A stretch of 33,345 nt of DNA, from positions 1 through 33,345 of the forward strand of contig JASJAY010000038.1 in NCBI GenBank assembly GCA_030066775.1, written 5' to 3'. This DNA comes from Planctomycetota bacterium. Its GTDB lineage: Bacteria; Planctomycetota; PLA2; JAEUHO01. This document shows positions 23,756 to 32,700 of this stretch, piece after piece. The notes beneath the pieces are model-generated. The model searched no databases and was not told where the DNA came from. It saw nothing but the letters and a program-made list of their open reading frames with translations. Numbering within the stretch: position 1 is the stretch's first letter; each line of letters opens with the position of its first letter. The translations under genes were made by a program, and so were the position numbers.

Positions 23756-25456
23756 ATGAAGATCCGCATTGCGCTCTTCGTGAGCAGCCTGGCCCTGACG
23801 CTTGTCGTGGCCGGTGTGATCTTGACGGCAACCAACGAGGACTGGCGCGAGCACCAGAGCGCGTACTACGACGCGGCCCTGGGGCAGGCTTCCAGCGACA
23901 CGGTGAAAGCCGCGATCCGCGAGAGCGGGCTCGAGATCAAGCAGGACATGCTGACGGGCTTCGGCGCCGATCGTCGAGCCGATCGGTGTCGAACGTGCCA
24001 CATGGCGGTCGACGACCCCAACTTCGTGGACGGGACGGAGCCGTTGCGCACGCACCCGGACGTGAAGGGGCACTCGTTCAACGAGTTCGGGTGCACCATC
24101 TGCCACGAGGGACAGGGCCGCGCGCTGGACAAGTACCACGCGCACGGCGAGGACAAGCACTGGCCGGAGCCGATCCTCGCGGCGCCGTACATCGAGGCGT
24201 CCTGCGCCCGGTGCCACCCGGACCCGTACCTCGACGAGACGCCGCACCTCCGCCGCGGCCGCCAGCTCTTCGAGAAGTACGCCTGCGTCGGCTGCCACAA
24301 GATGCAGGGCATCTCGCGCGGCACGCTGGGTCCGGACCTCTCGGACATCGGCAAGCGGTACCGGATCAAGTACCTGCGCGAGTCGATCGAGGACCCGGCC
24401 GCCAACATGGCCATGACGATCATGCCGGCCTATCGCATGCCCGAGCAGGATCTCGTCGACCTGGTGGTCTTCCTCAAGAGCCGGCGCGGCAAGACGATCT
24501 TCGAGGATCCGATCACGCTGCGCACCAAGACGCGCAAGTGGAAGAAGCAGCAGCCGGAGCCGCACGAGGTCACGGTCGAGGACGGCAAGAAGTCGTTCGA
24601 AGACCGCGCCTGCGTGGCCTGCCACAAGATGGGCATGAAGGACGGCGGGCTCGGCCCGGACCTGACCTTCGCCGGCCTGATCCGGGACGCGGACTACATG
24701 GAGGCCCACCTCGCGGATCCGCGTAGCCACACGCCCGACAGCAACATGCCGAACTTCTGGATGCACGAGACGGAGCGCAAGGCCATCGCGAAGTACCTCG
24801 CTTCGCTGACCGACTACCGCGCACCGCTCAAGCCCGAAGAGCAGTACATGGAGCTGTGCGCGCGCTGCCACGGCGAGCGCGGCGACGGCAACGGACCGGC
24901 GGCGGCGAACCTGGTTCCGCGTCCGCGCGAGTTCACCAACGCGAAGTTCTTCAACTGGTTGCCCGACGAGCGCGGCTGGGCCGCGATCCACGAGGGCGTG
25001 CCCGGAACGGCCATGCCGGCCTTCCGTCAGATGCTCTCCGAGGCGCAGTCGAAGGCCCTCTTCGACTGGATCCGCGAGGAGTTCCTGAAGGCCAAGCGGA
25101 CCGAGAGGCGGAAGCCCCGCAAGCTGCCGACGGAGAACCCGGTCGCGTGGACGCCGGAGAGCATGGAGCGCGGGCGGATCATCTATCAGAAGCGCTGCTA
25201 CGGCTGCCACGGGCGCTTCGCTGACGGACGCGGACCGAACGCATCCGAGATGCTGCCCCGGCCGCGCAACCTGAAGAACACGGCGTACATGAACAACGTG
25301 AGCGACATCCGCCTGTGGGAGTCGATCACACACGGCATCGTCGGCACCGGCATGCCGCCCTGGGAGTACCTGCCCGACAGCCAGCGGTGGGATCTCGTCA
25401 ACTTCGTCCGCGGCATCAGCAAGACCGGCGCCGCAGCCAAAGGGAGCGATCGATGA
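23756..25456 (+). CDS. Heptaheme c-type cytochrome
   Basis: 566 residues, anchored by one N-terminal helix (IALFVSSLALTLVVAGVIL) with the rest outside. Seven CXXCH sites are visible: CRTCH 78, CTICH 113, CARCH 150, CVGCH 177, CVACH 286, CARCH 368 and CYGCH 481. The first three are close together, like a small multiheme domain. The last four start single cytochrome domains with later methionines (MPAYRMP, NMPNFW, AMPAF, GMPPW) as likely sixth ligands. It sits between cytochrome b and CcoN, so it is placed to carry electrons from the Rieske complex to the oxidase, perhaps replacing both cytochrome c1 and CcoP. ATG at 23756 was chosen for the helix; the stop overlaps ccoN by four bases. Confidence 0.9.
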   Translation: MKIRIALFVSSLALTLVVAGVILTATNEDWREHQSAYYDAALGQASSDTVKAAIRESGLEIKQDMLTGFGADRRADRCRTCHMAVDDPNFVDGTEPLRTHPDVKGHSFNEFGCTICHEGQGRALDKYHAHGEDKHWPEPILAAPYIEASCARCHPDPYLDETPHLRRGRQLFEKYACVGCHKMQGISRGTLGPDLSDIGKRYRIKYLRESIEDPAANMAMTIMPAYRMPEQDLVDLVVFLKSRRGKTIFEDPITLRTKTRKWKKQQPEPHEVTVEDGKKSFEDRACVACHKMGMKDGGLGPDLTFAGLIRDADYMEAHLADPRSHTPDSNMPNFWMHETERKAIAKYLASLTDYRAPLKPEEQYMELCARCHGERGDGNGPAAANLVPRPREFTNAKFFNWLPDERGWAAIHEGVPGTAMPAFRQMLSEAQSKALFDWIREEFLKAKRTERRKPRKLPTENPVAWTPESMERGRIIYQKRCYGCHGRFADGRGPNASEMLPRPRNLKNTAYMNNVSDIRLWESITHGIVGTGMPPWEYLPDSQRWDLVNFVRGISKTGAAAKGSDR

Positions 25457-26871
25457 GCGCTGAAGCTCTACCGAAGCTGCAGACGGAGGGGGCCCTGCCC
25501 CTCTCGCAGCAACCGTCCGCAAAGTGGTTCATGATCAGCTCGGTCGTGTTCTTCGTGATCACGGGCCTGGTCGGCGTGGTCCTGTCGCTGAAGTTCATCT
25601 GGCCCGAGTTCATGGGCACCGCGCCCTGGCTGACCTTCGGCCGCATGCGCCCGCTGCACGTCAACGGGATCCTGTTCGGCTGGCTGCTCGCGGCGGACAT
25701 CGGCCTGATCTTCTATGTCGTGCCCCGCCTGTGCGGGAACCGCCTGTGGAGCGAGAAGCTCGGCATCGCCACGCTGATCCTCTTCAATCTCACCGTTCTG
25801 GCGGCGGTGTACACGACGCTCGCGGGCAACACCCAGGGCCTCGAGTACGCGGAGCTGCCGTTCCTGCTCGACATCGGGGTCACGCTGGCGTGGGTGATGT
25901 TCGGGGTGAACGTCTTCATGACGATCGCCACGCGCAAGCACCAGAAGATCTACGTGAGCCTCTGGTACATCATGGGCGGCATCCTCTGGACGGCCTTCGT
26001 GTACATCACGGGCAACTTCGCCACGATGTTCACGAGCGGGATCGGCCAGGCGAACCTGAACTGGTTCTACGTCCACAACGCGGTCGGCCTGATCTTCACG
26101 CCGCTCGGCATCGGGCTGGCGTACTACTTCATCCCGGTCGTGTCGAACCGGCCGCTCTACAGCCATAAGCTGTCGATGATCGGCTTCTGGTCCATCGCGT
26201 TCATCTACGTGTGGACCGGCGCGCACCACATGATCCACGGCCCGATCAGCCAGTGGCTGCAGACGATCTCGATCCTCTTCAGCCTGATGCTGATCATTCC
26301 GGTCTGGACCGTGATCGTGAACTTCTACGGCACGGTGTGGGGCCACTGGGACCGGGTGAAGCAGAACCCGATCCTCAAGTACCTCATGGCCGGCACGACG
26401 TTCTACCTGCTCACGTGCTTCCAAGGGCCGATGCACTCGCTGCGCTCGGTGAACGCCATCGTGAGCAAGACGGACTGGATCGTCGGCCACGCGCACATGG
26501 CCGTGCTCGGCGCCTTCAGCTTCTTCGCGATCGCGGGGACGTACTGGGCGCTGCCGAAGATGTTGGACAAGCCGCTGCACAGCAAGACGCTCGCCAACCG
26601 CAGCTTCTGGTTGATGCTCTGGGGCGGCCTCATCTACTTCGTGAGCCTGTGGGTCGGCGGCTTCATGCAGGGCCTGCAGTGGCACGACGTCGGGATCCCG
26701 TGGGTGGACACGGTGATCTTCATGGAGCCCTTCTGGGTGGCGCGCATCCTCGGCGGCGTGCTCATCTTCGCGGGCATCATCGTGTTCCTCTACAACGTCG
26801 TCCGCACGTTGGGGAGGCCTGACGAGGACGCCGAGTCCGATACGACGGCGGCGACGCCGGCGGTGAGCTGA
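25453..26871 (+). CDS. ccoN: cbb3-type cytochrome c oxidase subunit I (CcoN)
   Basis: Catalytic subunit that reduces oxygen to water, 472 residues and about twelve helices. Visible metal ligands: H69 (heme b), H208, H258 and H259 (CuB), H346 (heme b3) and H348 (heme b). Tyr252, six residues before the H258-H259 pair (IYVWTGAHHM), is in the place of the tyrosine cross-linked to the CuB histidine in cbb3 oxidases, so the active site looks intact. GPMHSLRSVNAIVSKTDWIVGHAHM is the cbb3-type helix region. It overlaps the stop of the heptaheme cytochrome. The C-terminal tail (DEDAESDTTAATPAVS) is unconserved. Confidence 0.95.
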   Translation: MSAEALPKLQTEGALPLSQQPSAKWFMISSVVFFVITGLVGVVLSLKFIWPEFMGTAPWLTFGRMRPLHVNGILFGWLLAADIGLIFYVVPRLCGNRLWSEKLGIATLILFNLTVLAAVYTTLAGNTQGLEYAELPFLLDIGVTLAWVMFGVNVFMTIATRKHQKIYVSLWYIMGGILWTAFVYITGNFATMFTSGIGQANLNWFYVHNAVGLIFTPLGIGLAYYFIPVVSNRPLYSHKLSMIGFWSIAFIYVWTGAHHMIHGPISQWLQTISILFSLMLIIPVWTVIVNFYGTVWGHWDRVKQNPILKYLMAGTTFYLLTCFQGPMHSLRSVNAIVSKTDWIVGHAHMAVLGAFSFFAIAGTYWALPKMLDKPLHSKTLANRSFWLMLWGGLIYFVSLWVGGFMQGLQWHDVGIPWVDTVIFMEPFWVARILGGVLIFAGIIVFLYNVVRTLGRPDEDAESDTTAATPAVS

Positions 26872-26881
26872 GGAGGCAACG

Positions 26882-27439
26882 ATGCTCAAGCCGCTATTCA
26901 AGACCCTCGACCGCAACGCGTTCGCGCTCTTCTGCGGCGCGCTCCTCTTCTTCCTGATCGGCGGCGTGCTGACGACCGTGCTGCCCGGCATGACGGAGGA
27001 CTCCTGGTCGGAGCCCGTCGCCGGGCTCACGGAGCTGAACGAGCAGCAGATGCGCGGGCGGGAGATCTACAAGCGTGAGGGCTGCTGGTACTGCCACACG
27101 CAGCAGGTGCGCACGCTCGTCGCAGACACGAAGCGCTTTGGATGGCGCGGCGTGGATGCGCCGATCAGCACACCCGGCGAGTACGTCCACGACCGTCCCC
27201 ACTTCCTGGGGACGCGACGGATCGGCCCGGACCTGGCCCGTGTCGGCGGCAAGTACGACAAGAGCTGGCACCGGACCCACTTCCGCAACCCGCGCGACCT
27301 CGTGCCGGGCTCGATCATGCCGCCGTACCCGTGGCTGCTCGATGAGAACGGCGGTCAGGAGTTCGAGGACCTGACCGCGTACATCCAGACCCTCGGCCGC
27401 GCCGTCGACTGGCGGCCGGACGACGACTACGAGGAGTAG
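26882..27439 (+). CDS. ccoO: cbb3-type oxidase subunit II (CcoO)
   Basis: Monoheme membrane-anchored cytochrome c of 185 residues. One N-terminal helix (ALFCGALLFFLIGGVLTTV) is followed by GREIYKREGCWYCHTQQVRTL, the CcoO heme site C68-x2-C71-H72. GTRRIGPDLARVGGKY and NPRDLVPGSIMPPYPWL (axial Met) are also CcoO hallmarks. Slightly shorter than the usual 200 or so residues. GAGGAGG precedes the ATG, ten bases after ccoN. It relays electrons to CcoN. Confidence 0.95.
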   Translation: MLKPLFKTLDRNAFALFCGALLFFLIGGVLTTVLPGMTEDSWSEPVAGLTELNEQQMRGREIYKREGCWYCHTQQVRTLVADTKRFGWRGVDAPISTPGEYVHDRPHFLGTRRIGPDLARVGGKYDKSWHRTHFRNPRDLVPGSIMPPYPWLLDENGGQEFEDLTAYIQTLGRAVDWRPDDDYEE

Positions 27440-27441
27440 GC

Positions 27442-27633
27442 GTGCTCCTCGCACTGAGCAATGCCTTCCTGGGCATCATGCTCCTGCACATCCTGCTCGC
27501 GCTCGCCGCGCTCTTCTGGGCGTGGCGCCGCGGGCACCTGACGCGTGAGAAGTTCCCCATCGAGACGATCCTCGAGCTCGAGCCCGAGGACCCCAAGGAG
27601 ATGACCGATGTCGAACAGCCCCGACGCGCATGA
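27442..27633 (+). CDS. Small membrane protein in the CcoQ position
   Basis: 63 residues from a GTG start two bases after the ccoO stop, with GAGGAG upstream. One hydrophobic helix (FLGIMLLHILLALAALFWAWRRG) is followed by a charged tail ending EDPKEMTDVEQPRRA. The place after ccoO is where ccoQ usually lies, but the sequence has no clear CcoQ motif; the helix-then-acidic-tail form also recalls CcoS. The last 26 bases overlap the next gene. Function uncertain, probably stability or assembly of the oxidase. Confidence 0.6.
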   Translation: MLLALSNAFLGIMLLHILLALAALFWAWRRGHLTREKFPIETILELEPEDPKEMTDVEQPRRA

Positions 27634-27808
27634 GACGCATGAGTATCCGGGCGGGCTGCTGGAGAACCCGGGGCCTGGGATCCCCCTCTTCCTCAAGCTC
27701 ACCTACATCGGATTCACGATCTTCGGAATCCTGTACTTCATCCTCTACGTGAGCGGAGACGGCTCCGCGCTCGTCGAGCAGCTGAACCAGTTCACCGACG
27801 GCAAGTAG
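27608..27808 (+). CDS. CcoP-like membrane stub without heme domains
   Basis: 66 residues. HETHEYPGGLLENPGPGIPLFLKLTYIGFTIFGILYFILYVSGDG has the form of the N-terminus of CcoP (Y-D-G-I-x-E-x-D/N-N-P-x-P-x-W, then one helix), but there is no CXXCH here or in the 17 bases to the next gene, in any frame I read. Normal CcoP adds a diheme domain of more than 200 residues. The heptaheme cytochrome upstream may supply this function. ATG 27608 lies inside the previous gene; AAGGAG seven bases upstream supports it. Confidence 0.65.
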   Translation: MSNSPDAHETHEYPGGLLENPGPGIPLFLKLTYIGFTIFGILYFILYVSGDGSALVEQLNQFTDGK

Positions 27809-27825
27809 CGTCCGAAGGACCTCCC

Positions 27826-29160
27826 GTGACGTCCACCACGCCCGACACCCGCTCGGCACCGCCCAAGGCGCCGGAGCAGTCCAAGCGACCTGCGGTGTCA
27901 CTGCGGCCCACGAAGGGCCCCAGCAAACGTTCAAACCTCTTCCGCCATCGCCGGCGTGGCGTGCAGATCCTGATCGCCGCGCTCCTCATCGCGGCCCCGT
28001 TCATCGACCTGCTCAGGTTCGACCTGGTCGACGGCGTCCTCGTGCTCTTCGGCATGCGCCTGGGGCTCGGCACCGACCTCTGGGTCGTGTACGCGATCGT
28101 GCTGCTCGGCCTCCTGTGGATCTTCGGTGGTGCGCTGATCCACGGCCGCTTCTGGTGCGGCTGGATCTGCCCCCAGACGCTGATGTCCGAATGGGCGACG
28201 TTGCTCGAGACGAAGGTCCGCGGCAAGAGCCCGAAGAAGCGCAAGCACAAGGGACGCATCGCGCTCTATGCGGGGACCATCCTGCTGGCGTCTGCAGCGA
28301 TCGGCGCGTCGACGGTCACGTACTTCCTGACGCCCGCGCAGCGCCTCGCCCCGCCCCTTCCGGCCTGGATCGGGTTCGGCGTGATGACGGGCCTGGTGCT
28401 CGCGAACCTGTTCTTCCTGCGCCACAACTTCTGCCTGCGCGCGTGCCCGTACGGCGTGCTGCTGCAGCTCGTGCAGGATCCCAAGACGCTCAAGGTGGAG
28501 CTCGACGAGTCCGAGCGGGAGCTGTGCATCAGCTGCAAGGCCTGCGAGCGGGCCTGCTTCATGGACGTGAACGTCCGCGACCCGGATCGGCGCTTCGAGA
28601 ACGCCTGCCTGATCTGCGGGCTGTGCATCGACGCCTGCGAGAACGTGCTCTCACGGCGCGGAGGCGAGTCGATCATCCACCTGCGCTTCAAGCAGGGCAC
28701 GAAGGGCTGGCCGCGCTGGCTCGGCAAGATCGGGATCTCGGACTTCCGCCGCCTCGGCCTCGTCGTGGTGACCTTGGCGGTCGCGGGCACGATCGGCCTC
28801 ATGCTGGCGGCGCGCACGGACATCGACGCGACGCTCACCGCCCGCTTCGACGAGCACGCGGCCCGCGAACCGGGGCGCACCGAGCGGGTCTACCGCCTCG
28901 CGGTGACCAACCGAACCCAGGAGCCGGCACGCTTCACGCTCGAGGCCGGCGGCCTCGAGGGCATCCGGGTCAAGGAGCCGGCCGACGTCGAGATCGCGCC
29001 GGAGTCGGAGGCGCGGATCCGCGTCGTGCTCGCCGTCCCCCACTCGGATGCGGTGAAGCCGGGTGCGCACACGATCGTGGTGCGCCTCGTCGGACCGGAC
29101 AAGACAGTCGCGAAGGAGCTCACGGCGCGCTTCTTCGTCTCAGCGGAGAAGCAGCGATGA
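27826..29160 (+). CDS. ccoG: Cytochrome c oxidase accessory protein CcoG
   Basis: 444-residue membrane ferredoxin (RdxA/FixG) needed for cbb3 biogenesis, probably in copper handling. FWCGWICPQT (C111, C115), NFCLRACPYG (C203, C207), and two 4Fe-4S groups C234/C237/C240/C244 and C261/C264/C267/C271 are all present. About five hydrophobic helices precede a C-terminal Ig-like domain (residues 350-440; RVYRLAVTNRTQEPARFTL) that is typical. A GTG start at 27826 is preceded by AAGGAC; the first 40 residues are rich in Pro/Lys and unconserved. The stop overlaps the following 33-codon gene by ATGA. CcoI and CcoH, the usual companions, are not in the window. Confidence 0.93.
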   Translation: MTSTTPDTRSAPPKAPEQSKRPAVSLRPTKGPSKRSNLFRHRRRGVQILIAALLIAAPFIDLLRFDLVDGVLVLFGMRLGLGTDLWVVYAIVLLGLLWIFGGALIHGRFWCGWICPQTLMSEWATLLETKVRGKSPKKRKHKGRIALYAGTILLASAAIGASTVTYFLTPAQRLAPPLPAWIGFGVMTGLVLANLFFLRHNFCLRACPYGVLLQLVQDPKTLKVELDESERELCISCKACERACFMDVNVRDPDRRFENACLICGLCIDACENVLSRRGGESIIHLRFKQGTKGWPRWLGKIGISDFRRLGLVVVTLAVAGTIGLMLAARTDIDATLTARFDEHAAREPGRTERVYRLAVTNRTQEPARFTLEAGGLEGIRVKEPADVEIAPESEARIRVVLAVPHSDAVKPGAHTIVVRLVGPDKTVAKELTARFFVSAEKQR

Positions 29161-29258
29161 AGCAGCTCGTGATCGGCATCATCATCGTGTTCTGCGCGAT
29201 CCTCGTGGCGGTGGCCATCATCGCCGAGCGGGTGAACCCGCAGTCGATCGGCGTATGA
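29157..29258 (+). CDS. 33-residue single-helix membrane peptide
   Basis: MKQLVIGIIIVFCAILVAVA, then IIAERVNPQSIGV: a single membrane helix and a short tail. The ATG overlaps the ccoG stop (ATGA), so it is translationally coupled, and its end is followed directly by the ribosome binding site of the XRE regulator. The codon bias at third positions resembles its neighbours. It may be a reduced CcoH/FixH-like or oxidase-associated small subunit; I do not recognise it. Confidence 0.55.
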   Translation: MKQLVIGIIIVFCAILVAVAIIAERVNPQSIGV

Positions 29259-29279
29259 AGCAAGGGAGGTAGCGACACC

Positions 29280-29714
29280 GTGGGCGTAGGCCAGGCCTTG
29301 GTGCGGATCCGTCAGGATCGGGGGCTGACGCAGGAGCAGGTCGGCGAGAAGGCCGGTCTGGCGACCTCCTACGTCTCCCGCATCGAGAACGAGCACGTCC
29401 AGCCCACCCTCTCCACCCTGGAGCGCCTGGCCGAGGCGCTCGGTGTTCCGATCTCCACCGTGTTCGACTGGAGCGAGCGCGGGGACAACTTGCTCAAGCA
29501 CCGGTGTCCCGTCAGCGGCTCGGGTGTTTGCATCGGACAGCAGATCCGCAGCGACCGCGGGCGCAGCCCGGAGCACAAGCGGAGCGCCTACGCGAAGATG
29601 GAAATCGAGCTGCTCCAGATGACCGACAAGATCGCGCTCACGGGCACGAAAGAGATGCGCGCGGCGCTGCGCACCGTGCTCCAGTCCTTCGTCGATCAGC
29701 TCGAGGACGATTAG
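29280..29714 (+). CDS. XRE-family transcriptional regulator with Cys-containing linker
   Basis: 144 residues. Residues 1-65 are a helix-turn-helix of the XRE/Cro type (RQDRGLTQEQVGEKAGLATSYVSRIENEHVQPTLSTLERLAEALG). The linker has HRCPVSGSGVCIGQQ with H74, C76 and C84; the last 50 residues are helical and may form a dimer. Start is GTG 29280 with GGGAGGT upstream. The gene lies 21 bases after the cbb3 operon on the same strand and may sense redox, heme or metal through the cysteines and regulate the operon (inference). Its stop codon overlaps that of the convergent glutamate dehydrogenase gene by four bases (TTAG). Confidence 0.85.
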   Translation: MGVGQALVRIRQDRGLTQEQVGEKAGLATSYVSRIENEHVQPTLSTLERLAEALGVPISTVFDWSERGDNLLKHRCPVSGSGVCIGQQIRSDRGRSPEHKRSAYAKMEIELLQMTDKIALTGTKEMRAALRTVLQSFVDQLEDD

Positions 29715-32700
29715 CCGATCATCGCATTCAACTGTCGGCTTGCGACGGCGAGCATGGCGAAGTCGAGTGAGGACTGCGCCTGGAGCTCGCTCACGACCTG
29801 CTCGGCGCGGGAGACGAGCGGACGGCGCGTGGAAGCCCACATGTCGATCATCTCGTCCGGTGCGCGGTCGCCGTTCGGCGTCGACATGATGCGGCGCGTC
29901 AGGTTGAGCTGGTGGTTCTCGAGGTCGTCGACCAGCGACGTCACCGCCAGCTTGTCCCAGGCCGTATCCGACGGCAGGCGGTTCGCCGTCCGTCTGAGCC
30001 AGTTGAAGCCGAATCGCGAGCCCACCCGGAAGTAGGTCGCGGCGACCTGCTCGACGGGCACCTCGGTGTCGTTCGCGAGCAACACGATGGCACACGCGGG
30101 CACCTTGAAGTACAGGCGCGCGGCGCGGTCCGCGATCTCTTCCGGCGCGCCCTCGGCCCGCAGCGCGTCCTTGCGCATGGCCATCGTCTGCTTCTGGTCG
30201 CTACCCAACATGGTGTCGAGGTGGCCCATGACCTCGCGCACGCCGTCACCGAAGCGCGTCGTCTCGCGGCCCACGTCGAGCGGATGCTGCGTGTGGCGCA
30301 GCATCCACACGGTGCCGCGGTCGAGCAGGCGTCCGCACTCGATCAGGAGCGCCGCCTGCGCGGCCGAGGGCACCTGGTTGTCCAGTGCCTCGATCTCGGC
30401 TTGCAGCGTCGGCAGCTCGAAGATGGTCCGACACACCAGATACGCGCGCGCGATCTCGGACGCGGCGTGGCCCGTCTTCTCGCGCACCTCGTGCACGAAG
30501 CTGATGCCCGCGCGGTTGAGCATCTCGTTCGTCACCATCGTGGCGACGATCTCCCGCCGCAGCCGGTGCGCCTGGATCGCGTCCGGGAAGCGCGTCTGCA
30601 GCGGCGTCGGGAAGTACTCCATCAAGTCGTCGAGCAGGTACGGATCGTCCGGCAGATCCGAGTCGCGCAGCTCGTCGTAGAGCGTCATCTTCGCGTACGA
30701 CAACAGCGTGCAGAGCTCCGGCCGCGTCAGGCCGTCGCCGCGGCCGAGGCGCTCCGAGAGCTCCTCGTCGTCCGGCAGGTCCTCGATACCCCGGTCCAGG
30801 AGACCGGCCTTCTCGAGCGTGCGCATGAAGCGGCCCTGCCGGTCCAGGAGGTGTGCGCCGAGCCGGTGCGTGACCGAGACGCTCTGGGTCTGCAGGTAGT
30901 TGTCGCGCAGCACGAGCTGGGCGACCTCGTCGGTCATGGCTTCGAGCAGCTCGTTGCGCTGCTTGCGCGTGATGTCGCCTTCGCGCTCGATCTCGCCCAG
31001 GAGGATCTTGATGTTGACCTCGTGGTCGGAGCAGTCCACGCCCGCCGAGTTGTCGATGAAGTCCGTGTACATGCGCCCGCCGCGCAGGTCGAACTCCACG
31101 CGCGCCTTCTGGGTCATGGCGAGGTTGGCACCCTCGCCGATGACGCGCGCACGCAGCTGCGTGGCGTCGATGCGCACCGCGTCGTTGGCACGGTCGCCCG
31201 CGGCGGTGTGGCCCTCGCGGGACGCCTTCACGTACGTGCCGATGCCGCCGAACCACAGCAGCTCGACATCCGACTTCAGGATCGCCGACACCAGCTCGTT
31301 CGGCGTGACCGCCGACTCCTCGAGACCGAAGAGCACCTGCATCTCGGGGCTCAAGGGAATCGACTTCTTGGATCGGGACCACACGCCGCCGCCGGTCGAG
31401 ATTGCCGAGCGCTGGTAGTCGTCCCAGGTCGAACCGGGGAGATCGAAGAGGCGCTTGCGCTCGGCGAAGCTGGTCGCCGGATCCGGATCGGGGTCCACGA
31501 AGATGTGCAGGTGGTTGAACGCGGCGACGAGCCGGATCTGCTCGGAGAGCAGCATGCCGTTGCCGAACACGTCACCGGACATGTCGCCCACGCCCGCGAC
31601 CGTGAACGGCTCCGCCTGGATGTCCTTACCGGTCTCGCGGAAGTGGCGCTTGACCGACTCCCACGCCCCGCGGGCCGTGATGCCCATGACCTTGTGGTCG
31701 TAGCCGGCCGAGCCGCCCGAAGCGAACGCGTCGTCGAGCCAGAAGTCGTAGTCGGCCGAGATCTCGTTCGCGGTGTCGGAGAACGTCGCCGTGCCCTTGT
31801 CGGCCGCGACCACGAGGTAGGGATCGTCGCCGTCGCGGCGCACGACGCGCTCCGGCGGCAGGATGTCGGCCCCGTCGAGGTTGTCGGTGAGGTCGAGCAG
31901 ACCGCTCATCAGGATGCGGTAGCAGGCGACCACCTCGAGCTTCAGCTCTTCCCAGCTTTCCGGCGGCTGCTTGACGACGAACCCGCCCTTCGAGCCCACG
32001 GGCACGATGACGGTGTTCTTCACCATCTGGGCCTTCATCAGCCCGAGGATCTCGGTGCGGAAGTCCTCGCGCCGATCCGACCAACGGATCCCACCACGCG
32101 CGACACGCCCACCGCGCAGGTGGATCGCCTCGACGCGCGGCGAGTAGACGAAGATCTCGCACATCGGCCGCGGCTTGGGCAGCTGCGGGATGGCCTGGGA
32201 GTTGAGCTTGAAGGCCAGGTAGGCCTTTGCCTCGCCGTCCGCGCCGCGCTGGTAGTAGTTCGTGCGCAACGTCGCGTCGACGACCATCAGGAACGCGCGC
32301 AGGATGCGGTCGTCATCGAGGTTCGAGACGTTTTCGAGCTCCCCGAAGATGCGCTCGACGAGCGCGAGGGCGTCCACATCGCGATCACCCTCGTGATCGG
32401 GGTCGAAGCGCACCTCGAAGAGCCGCACGAGCCAGCGCGCGACGTCGGTGTGGTTCGCGAGGGTCTCCTCCATGTACTCCTGGGAGAAGGTGATCCCCGC
32501 CTGGCGCAGGTACTTGCAGTACGCGCGCAGGACGGTGACCTGACGCGAGGTGAGGCCGGCGCGGAGGACGAGCATGTTGAACCCGTCGTTCTCCATCGCG
32601 CCGTTCCAGACGTCTTCGACGGCCTCGTGGAACCCGTCGCGGATCTGCACCAGGTCGATCGGGCGCTTGTCCTTGGCGACCAGCTCGAAGTCGCGCAACC

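Noticed and set aside
23693..25522. 609-codon minus-strand frame opposite the heptaheme cytochrome
   Set aside because: No motif; the seven heme sites on the plus strand prove the coding strand.
25453..26871. Loss of the active-site tyrosine in CcoN
   Set aside because: I first aligned the tyrosine after the HH pair, where His263-type sequence is found, but the cross-linked tyrosine lies six residues before HH and is present as Tyr252.
27608..27825. CcoP truncated by a frameshift
   Set aside because: No CXXCH in any frame before ccoG begins 17 bases later, and the reading frame ends cleanly; a short form by design is more likely than a recent break.
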